A DNA stretch of 64,000 bases, from NCBI GenBank assembly GCA_016719105.1, contig JADKAQ010000014.1, positions 1 to 64,000 of the forward strand, written 5' to 3'. A program made the position numbers and the translations under genes. Shown here piece by piece: positions 9,216-17,851 of this stretch; within the stretch, counting starts at the first letter, position 1, and each line of letters opens with the position of its first letter. Under the pieces are notes generated by a model, which saw only the letters and a list, made by a program, of their open reading frames with translations, ran no database searches and had not been told where the DNA came from. The DNA is from Gemmatimonadota bacterium (lineage in GTDB: Bacteria > Gemmatimonadota > Gemmatimonadetes > Gemmatimonadales > Gemmatimonadaceae).

Positions 9216-9605
9216 ATGACGGCTCCGGACTTTCTCTGGAACGTCCTAGTCGTAGTGGTCGGGCTCGCGATCGGGATTCCCGTGGGCACCTACCGTGCGA
9301 TACGCGCGGCACGGCAACGAACATCCTCGATCGCCCCGCCGTTCGTGCGAATGGTCAAGCAACTCCGAGAGGACCAGCAGCTCTCTCCGAGTGCTGCGCA
9401 CACCTGTGTGGAGTGCATCGCGCAGGTGCTCACTCACGAGTTGACGCGCGCCGGGGGCCCAAGTGTGCCACGGCGTGCTGGCGAGCGGTGTACCGTCTGC
9501 AGTAAGGACTTCATGACCAAACGCCAGCCTGGCGGAGAGACAACCTGTGCGCGTTGCGGACTACCGGCGAACGTGTGGAACCTGATCGGAGGACTAAGCG
9601 AGTAA
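9216..9605 (+). CDS. Membrane-anchored zinc-ribbon protein, unknown function
   Basis: An intact 129-residue protein. One N-terminal membrane helix (residues about 8-25, LWNVLVVVVGLAIGIPVG) is followed by a basic region and a C-terminal ribbon with CTVC and CARC pairs. A further CVEC motif lies near residue 65. The ATG at 9216 follows GGAGGA at good spacing. It is the last gene before attC-5 and one of the few unbroken genes in the block. No family recognised. Confidence 0.6.
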   Translation: MTAPDFLWNVLVVVVGLAIGIPVGTYRAIRAARQRTSSIAPPFVRMVKQLREDQQLSPSAAHTCVECIAQVLTHELTRAGGPSVPRRAGERCTVCSKDFMTKRQPGGETTCARCGLPANVWNLIGGLSE

Positions 9606-9710
9606 GCGGGTGCACAGGTAGCAGCACCCCCGACTGCGACGGGCCGAGCGACTGGGGAGACCATGTGAGGAAGAGTTGCGCCAGCGTCGCGTTAGCGAGT
9701 AGCACGCCCT

Positions 9711-9809
9711 GGCCAACATGAGGTTGGAACAGACAACTAGCGAGACTGTCGGAGCGCGGCTCCGCCGCGTCTATTGTACGCCAGTTGCAGCTCAACCCGG
9801 ACGTTGAGG
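9711..9809 (+). other. attC-5 recombination site, R' box degenerate
   Basis: R'' GGCCAAC (9711-9717), arms GTTGGAAC (from about 9723) with GCTCAAC, and ACAACT with AGTTG. The R' position reads GTTGAGG (9803-9809), which departs from GTTRRRY at the last base. The right half matches attC-4 for about 28 bases. The altered R' may impair recombination here. Confidence 0.8.
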
Positions 9810-9929
9810 ATGTAGAATAAGCCTGCGTGCACTGCCGGCGACCGCGCGATGCGCGACGTTATCCTCCGTGTGTTGACGAATCGGCGGCTGGTGCGCTCCC
9901 CAGGGAGCGGCGGGCCTCGCGCGGCGCGC

Positions 9930-11620
9930 GATGGCGCGCGTCCGCCCGCGCGTTAGGCGGCGTACCCCGCGTGGGCGAGCTTCTCGATGTTGTGAACCAG
10001 GCAGAAGAGCTTCCACTGCCCGTCCACCTTCGCGCGGCCGCGGAGCGTGAAGCGCGCGAGCCCCTTGTTGTGGCGGAGGTTCGCGAAGACCGGCTCCACG
10101 GTCGCGAAGCGGCGCCCGTACTGCGCGCGGCCCTCGGGCGTGTCCAAGCGCCGTTGCATCTGCCGGGTGTAACTCTCGGGCCGATTCGGCGCCGGCCCGT
10201 CGAAGAACATCACCTGCCGCGTGTCCGTGCGGTTGGGGGTGCGCAGGCACCGCGCGCGATGCGCACACGGCCCGCAATCGCGCTTGGCCCCGCGGAACTG
10301 CGCGCCGCGGTAGCCCTTGATCACCAGGTCCTTGCCCTTCCGATACAGCGACTTGCCCGCGGGGCACACACAGGTGCGGGCGACGGGATCGTAGGTGAAG
10401 TCGTGGGGCTGGTACACCGGGAGGCGCGTCGGCGTGCGCGACTTGTCGTGCAGCGGATCCGAGCCCTGCTGATGGCGCGCCTGCGTGGCGAAGCGCTCGT
10501 CCCGGGCGCGCATGCCCTTGTCCGCGATCAGCGCCGGGCGCTCCTGCGTCGCCAAGGTGCGCAGGTTGTCCTCACTATGGTAGCCCGCATCGGCCGTGAT
10601 CAGCGTCGTGGCGGTCGCGTGCGGGGCGAGGGCGGCCACCACGGGCAGCAACAGCTCCTGCTCGGTCCCGGTGCCATGCGCCTGGGCGTCGATTATGATC
10701 TGGGCCTTGGCGTCGACCGCCGCGACGGCGGTGTAGCCCTGCACCACGCCTTTGCCGGTCGCCATCTTCGCGCTGTCGGGATCCGTGCGATTGCTCAGGC
10801 GCACGGCGCCTTTGGCGCTGCGCCGGTCGTCGGGATGCGCGGCGAGCCACGCCCGCAGCTGCGCCGCGTCGCGCTCGAGCCGCGCCAAGCGCTCCGCGTC
10901 CCGCGCCCGCCGCGTTGTCGGGGGTCCGTCCGGTGGGTCGGGCGGCCCCTCCTCCGTCGCGTCGGTCGCTTGATGCCGCGTGAGCATCCGCGCGGCGGCG
11001 GCTTCCAGCTTCTCGGCCTGGCGTTCGAAGTCGGCGCGCTTCCCGCTGCGCCGCTTGGACGCGTTGCTCGGGAGCTTCACGCCATCGATCGCGAACATCT
11101 CCCGGCCGATCAGCCCCTGCTGATCACACACCGCGAGGACGGCCGCGAAGACGTGGGCGATGTCCGGGCCGAGGCCGCTGACGAACGCGGCGATCGTCGT
11201 GAAGTGCGGGGTGCGTGTTCCGCAGAGCGCGATGAAGGTCACGTGCTCCTCGCAGAGTCGGGCGATCGCCCGGCTGCTGACGATCCCGCGCGCGTAGGCA
11301 CAGAGCACCACCTTGAGCAGCACCGCCGGGGGATACGCTGGCGCGCCCGTGGTGTCGTTCCGGAACCGGACGTCGAAGCGCGACAGGTCGATGGCATGGT
11401 CGAGCAGGTGGTCGACCGCGTGCTCGAAGGTGCCGGGGAGGAGCTGCGCCGCCAGGTTGACCGGGAGCAGCCGGGGGTTGGTGTCGATCGCCTTGTAGCG
11501 GGCCATGGGATCTCGACGGCAGCGGGGAACGGCCACAGATTCGCTGCCGGGGGAACCCGCCGCACCCCGTGAAGTTCCGTGTCCACAGCGCGGGCATCGA
11601 CGGGGTTTTCCTACAGCCAC
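9930..11620 (-). mobile_element. IS1182-family insertion sequence (ends approximate)
   Basis: The interval between attC-5 and the next cassette gene is filled by one transposase gene and short flanks. I could not find terminal inverted repeats by eye, so both limits are estimates. Direct copies of CGTTAGGC stand at 9951-9958, overlapping the transposase stop, and at 11620-11627. Confidence 0.5.
9953..11506 (-). CDS. IS1182-family transposase
   Basis: A 517-residue DDE transposase, full length for the family. It opens MARYKAIDTNPR, and the N-terminal domain has FRNDTTGAPAYPP, VLCAYARGIVSSRAI and the IS1182-type FIALCGTRTPHFTTIA (residues about 60-115). FAIDGVKLPSNASKRRSG carries the first catalytic aspartate. 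LITADAGYHSEDNL carries the second, and a C-terminal CxxC-rich segment is followed by the FANLRHNKGLARF region. The ATG (11504-11506) was preferred over the upstream extension because homology begins there. It is transcribed against the cassette genes. The stop TAA is formed by the CGTTAGGC at 9951. Confidence 0.9.
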   Translation of the reverse strand: MARYKAIDTNPRLLPVNLAAQLLPGTFEHAVDHLLDHAIDLSRFDVRFRNDTTGAPAYPPAVLLKVVLCAYARGIVSSRAIARLCEEHVTFIALCGTRTPHFTTIAAFVSGLGPDIAHVFAAVLAVCDQQGLIGREMFAIDGVKLPSNASKRRSGKRADFERQAEKLEAAAARMLTRHQATDATEEGPPDPPDGPPTTRRARDAERLARLERDAAQLRAWLAAHPDDRRSAKGAVRLSNRTDPDSAKMATGKGVVQGYTAVAAVDAKAQIIIDAQAHGTGTEQELLLPVVAALAPHATATTLITADAGYHSEDNLRTLATQERPALIADKGMRARDERFATQARHQQGSDPLHDKSRTPTRLPVYQPHDFTYDPVARTCVCPAGKSLYRKGKDLVIKGYRGAQFRGAKRDCGPCAHRARCLRTPNRTDTRQVMFFDGPAPNRPESYTRQMQRRLDTPEGRAQYGRRFATVEPVFANLRHNKGLARFTLRGRAKVDGQWKLFCLVHNIEKLAHAGYAA

Positions 11621-11664
11621 GTTAGGCAATATAAACACCAATCCGTTTTTCGTACGGAGGTCGT

Positions 11665-12065
11665 ATGAAGACAAGACCGGCAACGCTACTCAAGGCTGCG
11701 GCTGGAGTGTGCCTACTTCTCTCAATTGCGAGGGCCGCCGGTGGTGCCATTCTCATCAGGCAAGGTTGCGCAGGGATTCCAAAAGTGCATTGCGCAGGAC
11801 AACATCACGACGCTCGTGGGCGTGGGACTTCTTGCAGTTTCGTTGCTTGGTATGGCAGGGGCAGTGCTGGCCTTCCGCCTCCATTCCAGAGCAATAGTTG
11901 TCACAGCAGTCGGCTTGGTCGCATTCGTCCCCGGATGGACTGATAAATGGAACTCTCCTCTTCGGCCGACCTACTGATGGTGGGACAGTTGCCAATGTAC
12001 TGGTTGCAACCGTCATCGCGATCCTGCTTCGGGCAGGCAGGTCGGGTGCGCGCGGTGCTGCCTAA
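11665..12065 (+). pseudogene. Small membrane protein, frameshifted, stop inside attC
   Basis: The ATG at 11665 after GGAGGTC opens MKTRPATLLKAAAGVCLLL. A shift near 11745 continues as CIAQDNITTLVGVGLLAVSL and a second helix (AIVVTAVGLVAFVPG). A further shift near 11960 gives GGTVANVLVATVIAILLRAG and ends GCC-TAA at 12063-12065, which is the R'' box of the next attC. The result is a protein of about 132 residues with three or four membrane segments, no known family. Base composition is less GC-rich than its surroundings. Confidence 0.55.
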
Positions 12066-12171
12066 CCATTCGCTCAATCGGACCCATTGCGGCATGCGGC
12101 GAAAGGCCCGCCATTTCCTTTCGGGACTTTAGCCACATGCCGCAACGGGCCGGTTAGCTCACACGTTATGC
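12060..12171 (+). other. attC-6 recombination site
   Basis: R'' GCCTAAC (12060-12066) and R' GTTATGC (12165-12171). The stem pairs ATTGCGGCATG (12086-12096) with CATGCCGCAA (12136-12145). The loop contains GAAAGGCC and CCTTTCGGG. It differs in arms from attC-1 to attC-5, suggesting an independent cassette source. Confidence 0.75.
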
Positions 12172-12216
12172 GGCACACCGGCTTCGGCGAACGAGCGAGC
12201 ATACTTGGAGAGTCAG

Positions 12217-12718
12217 ATGAACGCGACCAGCGCGCTAACATTCCTACTGGTGATCGGCGGTGCCAAGCCGCGCGTCTGCGCAGTCCGAAGACGCGGTTGC
12301 GAAGCAATTCGTAGGCATGTGGCGGCTCGTATCTCAGCCACAGCGAATGGCTGATGGAAGCACAAAACAGGATCCGAAGAGTGCCGCCTATATCATCTAT
12401 ACCGACACGGGCCACATGTGCTACGTCGCCATGGATCCGAATCGGCCCAAATGGAACTCGGCAGGTAGTCCGACTCCTCAGGAAGCGCTGACTGGAGTCG
12501 CAGGCTTCGGCGCGTACTGTGCCAGCGTGGAGATCCACGCGAAAGAGGGATTCGTGATCCATCGCGTGGAGATCGCGGGAACTCCTAATTTTGTCGGTCA
12601 GACTTGGAAGCGTTGGTTCACCTTCGAGGGGCCGAATCGCGTTTCCCTGCGCGTCGATGGGCCGTCGCCGCCCATGGTCGAGAACACGCTGATTTGGGAG
12701 CGGGTTCAAAAGCGGTGA
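12217..12718 (+). CDS. Secreted lipocalin-like domain protein
   Basis: The mature part (about 140 residues) matches the lipocalin-like family: VGMWRLVSQPQR, YIIYTDTGHMCYVAMDP, ALTGVAGFGAYCASVEIH, WKRWFTFEG and a terminal ENTLIWERV. The ATG at 12217 opens a signal-like MNATSALTFLLVIGG, but a one-base shift near 12260 is needed to join it to the mature domain; otherwise translation would start at a GTG or ATG near 12260. Ligand unknown. The gene follows attC-6, but I see no attC directly after it, so the cassette end may have been lost when the hipA fragment arrived. Confidence 0.65.
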
Positions 12719-12793
12719 GATTAAGGGCACCTGTCCGCTCATCGGCAGAACAGGCGCGGCGTCTCAGCCCCGTTGCTCACCGCATAACGATGT

Positions 12794-13177
12794 TTGCTGC
12801 TGTCGAGCGGATTGCGGATGGTCTTCAACCTGGCGGCGCGCAACCAGGACGATTGCGTTAAGAATCTCGCCTTTCTCATGCGCCCCGACGGGGTGTGGGC
12901 GCTGGCGCCGGCGTACGATGTGATCTGGGCGGTGGGGGGACAGTGGGCACGTTCGCACCAGATGACGGTGCGCGGCAAGGACGACGGCTTCACGCGCGAC
13001 GACCTGTCGGCGGTGGGGGCCCAGTATGGCGTGCCGGGGCGCGGCGCGCAGATCCTGGAAGACGTCGAGGCGGCGATGACGACCTGGCCCGACGAGGCCG
13101 CGCAGGCCGGCATCGCGCCGGCGCTGCGCGACGAGATGCAGGATGCGTTTCGTCGCTTGCGCGCCCGAGCGCCCCCC
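12794..13177 (+). pseudogene. hipA: hipA toxin fragment, truncated at both ends
   Basis: About 125 residues of a HipA-type Ser/Thr kinase toxin C-lobe: RMVFNLAARNQDDCVKNLAF (the NxDDHxKN catalytic segment with Cys in place of His), GVWALAPAYDVIW (the Mg-binding aspartate), HQMTVRGKDDGFTRDDL. The N-terminal two thirds are missing and no stop is reached before the frame runs into the oppositely oriented permease at 13178. It is therefore a remnant, and no HipB antitoxin is visible. Confidence 0.7.
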
Positions 13178-15937
13178 TCATTCCGCCTTGATCGCCACCA
13201 CCGGATCGATCCGCCCCGCCCGTCGCGCCGGGAGATAGGCGGCAATGCCCGCCACCACGATGAGTACCAGCGGGACGGACGCGAGGGCGATCGGATCGAG
13301 CGCGTTGGTGTCGTACAGCAACCCCTCGATCATCCGCCCGAACAACACGCCGAGTGCAACACCGCAGGCCGCCCCAACAATCACCAGCCGCACGCCGTCC
13401 CAGGTGAGCAACCGCACGACGCCGCCGGCGGTGGCGCCGAGGGAGAGGCGGATGCCGACCTCGCGCGAGCGCTGGGCGACGGAATAGGAGACGGTGCCGT
13501 ACAGACCAATGCTGGCCATGAGGAGGGCGACGACGGCGAAGACCGAGAGCGCGTTGGCGCCCAACGCCAGCGGGAGCGACATGATGCCGATGTGGCGGGC
13601 CATGGTGCGCGCCTCGATGACCATGGCATCGGGATTCACGTCGCGCAGGACGCCCAGGGCGCGCGTGACGTCGGCATCGGCGTCGGCGTTGCCGCGGATG
13701 ATCATCCACACCTCGGAGTTCTCCCGCAGCGGCAGGTAGACGGCTGGGCGGGGGTCCTCGGCCAGGGTGCGGATGCGGGCGGTGTTGACCACCCCGACGA
13801 CTTCCGTCTCGAGGCCATCGCGTCCGCGGAAGCGGCGGCCGACGGCGTCCAGGCCGGGCCAGAACTTCCGGACAAAGGCCTCGTTCACGATCGCGACTCG
13901 GCGCGAGGTATCGGCGTCGGCGGCGGTGAAGTTGCGCCCGCTCGTCAGCTGCATACCCATGGCGGCGATGAAGCCGCTGTCGATGGCGGCCCGATCGATG
14001 GCGTGGGTCACCTCGCCCGGGGGTGGTTCGACGCCATCAACGTTGATGGCCGTGCTGCTGTTGCCGAGCAGGTTGAGGTGCATGCTGTTGGTGCGTCCCA
14101 CATGCTGCACGCCCGGAATGGCAGCCAGGCGTGTGGCGAGGAGGTCCATGCGGCGATTCTGCTCGGCGGGGCTTTGGCTGGAGGGGGGGCTGAGCCAGAG
14201 CAGGGCGCCGGGGGCCCGGCCGAAGCCGGGGTCGACGTTGCGCACGGCGCGCACGCTGCGCACGAAGAGCCCGGCCGCCATGAGCAGGACGACCGAGACC
14301 GCCACCTGCCCGATGACGAGGGCGCGGCGCAATCGGCCCTTGGAGCGCCCGCCGCCGGTCCCTTCCTCGCGAATGACCGATGCCAGATCGAGGCCGGTGG
14401 CTTGCAGCGCGGGCATGAGTCCGAAGGCGATGCCGGCCAGGAGCGAGACGGCCAGCAGGAAGGCGAGGACGCGGACGTCGAGCGAGAGGTCGATGCCTAA
14501 CGGGAGCGGGATGGGGAGATCGGCGGCCAGCACGCTCTTGAGGATGGCGCGGCCGAGCACGAGACCGGCAACGCCTCCCATCATCGCCAGCAGGAGCGTT
14601 TCGATGAGGAGCTGGAAGACGAGGCGTTGCCGACTGGCGCCGATGGCGAGCCGGATGGCCACCTCCTTGCGGCGATCGACGGCCCGGGCGAGGAGGAAGC
14701 CGGCCAGGTTGGCGCAGGCGATCAGGAGGACCATCCCCACCACGCCCATCATGACGACGGCGACCGGGCGCAGAAGGCGGTCGATGGGGGGAAAGAGGAT
14801 CACGTCGCGCGTGGGGAGGACGGAAAAGCTCATGACGCCCTCCCATCCGGTCACCCGCTGCTCGTGCAGCCGAGTGCTGAACGCCTCGAGTGACGCGCGC
14901 ACCTGCGGCAGGGTGACGCCGCTGGCGAGACGGGCCCGCACGAAGGTGGAGTGATCGCCTCGCGACTCGAGCGTATTCTCAGTACTGGCCATGAGCTGGG
15001 CGACCATCGTGACCGGGACGAAGATCTCGATGCCGATGGAAGGGAAGCCGCTCTGGAAGTCGGGGCGGGTGACGCCGATGATGGTGTACTCGCCGCCGCT
15101 CAAGCGAATGGAGCGACCGACGACCGACGGGTCGCCACCATAGGCACGGCGCCAGTAGCGGTCGGAGAGCACGGCCACGGGGCTGCGCCCGGCGGCGTCG
15201 CCGTCGTTAGGCTCGATGAGGCGTCCCCGGGCCGGCCGTAGTCCCAGCACCTGAAAGTAGTTGCCCGACACGAGCTGCACGGCCAGGCGCTCGGTGCGGT
15301 CTCCCTCGCTTCGCACCGCGTAGCCCATCCGAGTGGCCGCGACCCCGGAGAAGAGCTCGGTCATCCGCGCCAGGTCCTGATACTCGGGGTACGCGAGCGG
15401 GTTGAAGGCGGCGTCGGGGTTGGAGCCATAGATGTCGACCAGTTCCTCCGGGCGCTCGAGCGGCGGGCGGCGGAGAATGACCTCGTTGACCAGGGTGAAG
15501 ATGGCAGCGTTGGCGCCGATGCCGATGGCCAGCGAGATAACCGCGATGGCGGTGAAGGCGGGGCGGGCAAGCAAACGCCGGGCAGCATACCGCACATCGC
15601 GGAGCGTCATGCGCAGCACGCCATCACCGCCGCCGCTCCCGCCCATCGACTCCGGCGTCACCACGCGCTTCTCGGCGCGGATGAGGGTCGCCGCATGGCG
15701 TCCGTCGCCGAATGACTGGCTCAGATCTTCCGGCGAGCGGCCGGCCGCCAGTCCGTCCTCGAAGTGGCTGACCATCTCGCGAAAGACCTCGGCGCGGCGC
15801 TCATCGCTGAGATGGCTGCCGTCGACCACATCGGCCACGCGCTCGGCCAGCAGGTCTGGGAGCCCCTGCGCGCGCGCCTGGCGTACGAGTTCGCGCCGCT
15901 CGAGACGGCGCGGCAGGGCATCATCCGGTCGCGTCAT
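13178..15937 (-). CDS. MacB/FtsX-type duplicated orphan permease (ADOP family)
   Basis: A 919-residue inner-membrane protein. Residues about 1-90 form the permease prefix domain (EVFREMVSHFEDGL). A helix near 130-155 (AVISLAIGIGANAAIF) precedes a MacB-like periplasmic core. The first FtsX unit lies near 395-530 (CANLAGFLLARAVDRRKE), a second periplasmic core follows, and the second FtsX unit with SREVGIRLSLGA lies near 820-915. It lacks an ATPase domain, as usual for this family. Such permeases are linked to export or envelope functions; the substrate is unknown. The ATG (15935-15937) overlaps the padR stop by 17 bases, so the two are co-transcribed. It is intact in spite of its broken neighbours. 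Confidence 0.9.
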   Translation of the reverse strand: MTRPDDALPRRLERRELVRQARAQGLPDLLAERVADVVDGSHLSDERRAEVFREMVSHFEDGLAAGRSPEDLSQSFGDGRHAATLIRAEKRVVTPESMGGSGGGDGVLRMTLRDVRYAARRLLARPAFTAIAVISLAIGIGANAAIFTLVNEVILRRPPLERPEELVDIYGSNPDAAFNPLAYPEYQDLARMTELFSGVAATRMGYAVRSEGDRTERLAVQLVSGNYFQVLGLRPARGRLIEPNDGDAAGRSPVAVLSDRYWRRAYGGDPSVVGRSIRLSGGEYTIIGVTRPDFQSGFPSIGIEIFVPVTMVAQLMASTENTLESRGDHSTFVRARLASGVTLPQVRASLEAFSTRLHEQRVTGWEGVMSFSVLPTRDVILFPPIDRLLRPVAVVMMGVVGMVLLIACANLAGFLLARAVDRRKEVAIRLAIGASRQRLVFQLLIETLLLAMMGGVAGLVLGRAILKSVLAADLPIPLPLGIDLSLDVRVLAFLLAVSLLAGIAFGLMPALQATGLDLASVIREEGTGGGRSKGRLRRALVIGQVAVSVVLLMAAGLFVRSVRAVRNVDPGFGRAPGALLWLSPPSSQSPAEQNRRMDLLATRLAAIPGVQHVGRTNSMHLNLLGNSSTAINVDGVEPPPGEVTHAIDRAAIDSGFIAAMGMQLTSGRNFTAADADTSRRVAIVNEAFVRKFWPGLDAVGRRFRGRDGLETEVVGVVNTARIRTLAEDPRPAVYLPLRENSEVWMIIRGNADADADVTRALGVLRDVNPDAMVIEARTMARHIGIMSLPLALGANALSVFAVVALLMASIGLYGTVSYSVAQRSREVGIRLSLGATAGGVVRLLTWDGVRLVIVGAACGVALGVLFGRMIEGLLYDTNALDPIALASVPLVLIVVAGIAAYLPARRAGRIDPVVAIKAE

Positions 15938-16289
15938 GGGTCAGGACTCCCGCGGCAATGGGTGACACCAGCCCGAGTCCGATCATTGCCTCGAAGAGCT
16001 CCTGCCAGCGTGCGCGATGTTCCTTGAGTTCGGCGGCGCCGGCCGACGTCAGGCGATAGTAGCGACGCTTGCGTCCGGACTTGTGCTCGAGCCAGCGACT
16101 CTCGACGAGTTCCTTGGCTTCGAGATTGTAGAGCAGGGGATAGAGCGTGGACTGCCCCATGGCCAGGACGCCGTCGGAACGTGCGCCGAGCGCTTCGGCG
16201 AGTTCGTAACCATACATCTCGCGTCGCTTGAGGAGCTGCAGCACGGCTGCCGGTCCGGCGCCGCGCATGAGTTCGCGCTTCAGATCCAT
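15921..16289 (-). CDS. PadR-family transcriptional regulator
   Basis: A 122-residue PadR repressor with a winged helix: AAVLQLLKRREMYGYELAEA (residues about 14-33), then MGQSTLYPLLYNLEAKELVE and KRRYYRLTSAGAAEL. The short C-terminal helix is the dimerisation part. The ATG (16287-16289) was chosen because the homologous region begins there. It lies directly upstream of and overlaps the ADOP permease, a standard arrangement in which the PadR protein represses its own operon. Confidence 0.9.
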   Translation of the reverse strand: MDLKRELMRGAGPAAVLQLLKRREMYGYELAEALGARSDGVLAMGQSTLYPLLYNLEAKELVESRWLEHKSGRKRRYYRLTSAGAAELKEHRARWQELFEAMIGLGLVSPIAAGVLTHDATG

Positions 16290-16689
16290 GGTCGCAATCC
16301 CCGGGGTGGATACCTCGTCCAGAATAGTAGGGTGAGGGAGGCGTCGGCAAGGAGGGGTGGGCGGGAGAGGACGATTGGAGCGCGATGTCCAACGAGGAGC
16401 AGCGCGAGGCTTTCGCCGCGGACGAGGCGCTGAAGGCTCGCGGCGCGGAGCGATCGAGATACGGCAGCGTTGGGATGCGGGGAGGGAACCAAGGAGGGAA
16501 CGGGCATCCAGGACGCGGTGCGGGGCAGCGGTGGAGTCCCGTCCAACATGCCCGGGCGGCAATTCTCCCCGGGGTGCCGAGGAAGGCACCGGGAGAGGTC
16601 ACGGCGGTGCTACCCTTTGCGCCCGCAGTAGTTGGCGAACACACCGAGCTCACGCGCCACCTGTGGGCACTGGTACCGAGGGTGGCGCC
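16290..16689. other. Intergenic stretch upstream of padR
   Basis: The first hundred bases should hold the padR-permease promoter. An ATG at 16385 opens MSNEEQREAFAADEALKARG but soon degenerates into low-complexity sequence in every frame. It may be the remnant of a gene start. No hairpin or attC box seen. Confidence 0.3.
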
Positions 16690-16905
16690 GCCGCCAGCGG
16701 GCGGCGCGGGTGCTGCATGTGGGGTGCGGGCAGGGGCTAGCGCTGGAGCTGTTCAGGGACGCGGGGCTCAAGGACGTTGGCATCACCATCGGCACCGAGG
16801 ACCTCGCGGCGTGCGCTGCGTCGGGCTACGAGGTGCTCGACATTGATCAGTCGTAGCTCGACTTTGCCGACAGCAGCTTCGACCTCGCCGGAGAGGGATT
16901 ACAAT
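16690..16905 (+). pseudogene. SAM-dependent methyltransferase fragment
   Basis: The frame reads RVLHVGCGQGLALELFRDAG (SAM-binding motif I), then GLKDVGITIGTEDLAACAAS and YEVLDIDQ, an in-frame TAG (16854-16856), then LDFADSSFDLA, which is motif II-like. The N-terminus and everything after motif II are absent. A clear remnant of a class I methyltransferase. Confidence 0.6.
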
Positions 16906-16989
16906 CGGAGTCGGTGGACTATCGGTCGAGCATACGGCGCGATCGCCGACCTCGCGAGCGCCGCGTGACGGGCGGTGCCGTGCCCTCCG

Positions 16990-17234
16990 TCTCGCTCGGG
17001 CGCGGTGAGCGCCGTGCGAACGGCGGTCGAGGTGGGGGGCCGATCCCGGCGGGACCAATCCGACGCACCCGCGTGGGCCGCCGGCGCACGGCGGGCGCGG
17101 AGGTGGGCGAGGATCTGGTCGATCACCGACGCCTGGGGGCGTCGCGGCTTCCAAACGCCATGCGCCGCCGATGCCGCGTCGGGCATGCGCGCTCCGGGAC
17201 CGAGGAGCGCCGAGCATACCACCACCGACCGCAC
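16990..17234 (-). pseudogene. Transposase C-terminal remnant (IS91-like)
   Basis: The minus-strand frame includes RRPQASVIDQILAHLRARRA followed by AAHAGA, which resembles the tail of IS91-family transposases after their zinc-binding region. No upstream catalytic part is present in the window. The assignment is from pattern memory of the family and is tentative. Confidence 0.35.
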
Positions 17235-17293
17235 CTCCTGTCACCGTTCTGCTGCGCGGAGGGCCGTTTGGACGCCACGTCCGCGATGCGTTG

Positions 17294-17384
17294 GCCTAAC
17301 GTTGCTTGCTGCAGACTGGCGTTTTCGGAAGCGCGCTGCGCGCGCATTCTGTTGGAGCGCCCGCTGCAGAAGCCGGCGCTGGGC
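17294..17384 (+). other. attC-7 recombination site
   Basis: R'' GCCTAAC (17294-17300) and an R'-like GCTGGGC (17378-17384). The arms GCTTGCTGCAG and CTGCAGAAGC pair imperfectly, and a GCGCGCTGCGCGCGC palindrome forms the loop. The R' box departs from GTT by one base. It stands about 100 bases before higA, so that gene would be the next cassette. Confidence 0.55.
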
Positions 17385-17484
17385 CGCCGCCGGACGGTGA
17401 AGCCACCGGTAGTCACGCTTGCCGTGAGCACGCGCGGCGTTACTATTCGGCATGATCGTGTCGTTCCGTTAAGCTGAGTCCTCA

Positions 17485-17784
17485 ATGTCCGCGCGCAAGC
17501 CTGTCACGCCTGGGAAACTCCTGCTGGAAGAGTTCCTCGTGCCGATGCAGCTCTCCCAGTACCGCCTCGCCAAGGAGATCGGCGTGCCCGCCCAGCGCAT
17601 CGGGGAGATCATCGCCGGCCGCCGCGCCATCACCGCCGACACCGACCTCCGCCTGTGCCGGTTCTTCGGGCTCTCGAACGGCTACTGGCTCCGCGCGCAG
17701 GCCGCGCACGACACTGAGGTGGCGGCGAAGGCGCTCGCGCCCGTGCTGCGGCGCATCAAGCCGTGGGCCGGGAGAGTCGCATAG
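17485..17784 (+). CDS. higA: HigA-family antitoxin, no toxin seen
   Basis: A 99-residue XRE/HigA protein: residues about 8-65 form the helix-turn-helix (LLLEEFLVPMQLSQYRLAKE, then IGVPAQRIGEIIAGRRAIT and DLRLCRFFGLSNGYWLRAQ). That is the virulence-associated-protein-I-like antidote family. HigB toxin normally lies just upstream, but the 200 bases before this gene contain none. An orphan antitoxin could act as a regulator or block a toxin elsewhere. The ATG at 17485 has no strong ribosome binding site. It occupies its own cassette. Confidence 0.85.
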   Translation: MSARKPVTPGKLLLEEFLVPMQLSQYRLAKEIGVPAQRIGEIIAGRRAITADTDLRLCRFFGLSNGYWLRAQAAHDTEVAAKALAPVLRRIKPWAGRVA

Positions 17785-17796
17785 ACGCGCACGCTC

Positions 17797-17816
17797 GGCC
17801 CAACGGGGCGTTAGGC
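17797..17816 (+). other. Collapsed attC: R'' and R' boxes without a stem
   Basis: GGCCCAAC (17797-17804) is separated from CGTTAGGC (17809-17816) by only four bases. The position after higA and the orientation fit an attC, but the hairpin is deleted. Confidence 0.45.
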
Positions 17817-17851
17817 GGCGGATTACACGACACCAGCCATCGGAGATTGTT

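Noticed and set aside
9827..11572. A 581-residue open frame on the plus strand opposite the IS transposase
   Set aside because: It is the mirror of a highly conserved transposase in a GC-rich region. The composition is arginine, alanine and glycine rich with no domain.
12794..14500. A 568-residue open frame on the plus strand
   Set aside because: Only the first 125 residues are real (a hipA fragment). The rest is antisense to the intact ABC permease.
16385..16846. A 153-residue plus-strand open frame
   Set aside because: After the first 20 residues it is low-complexity and overlaps a methyltransferase remnant in a different frame.
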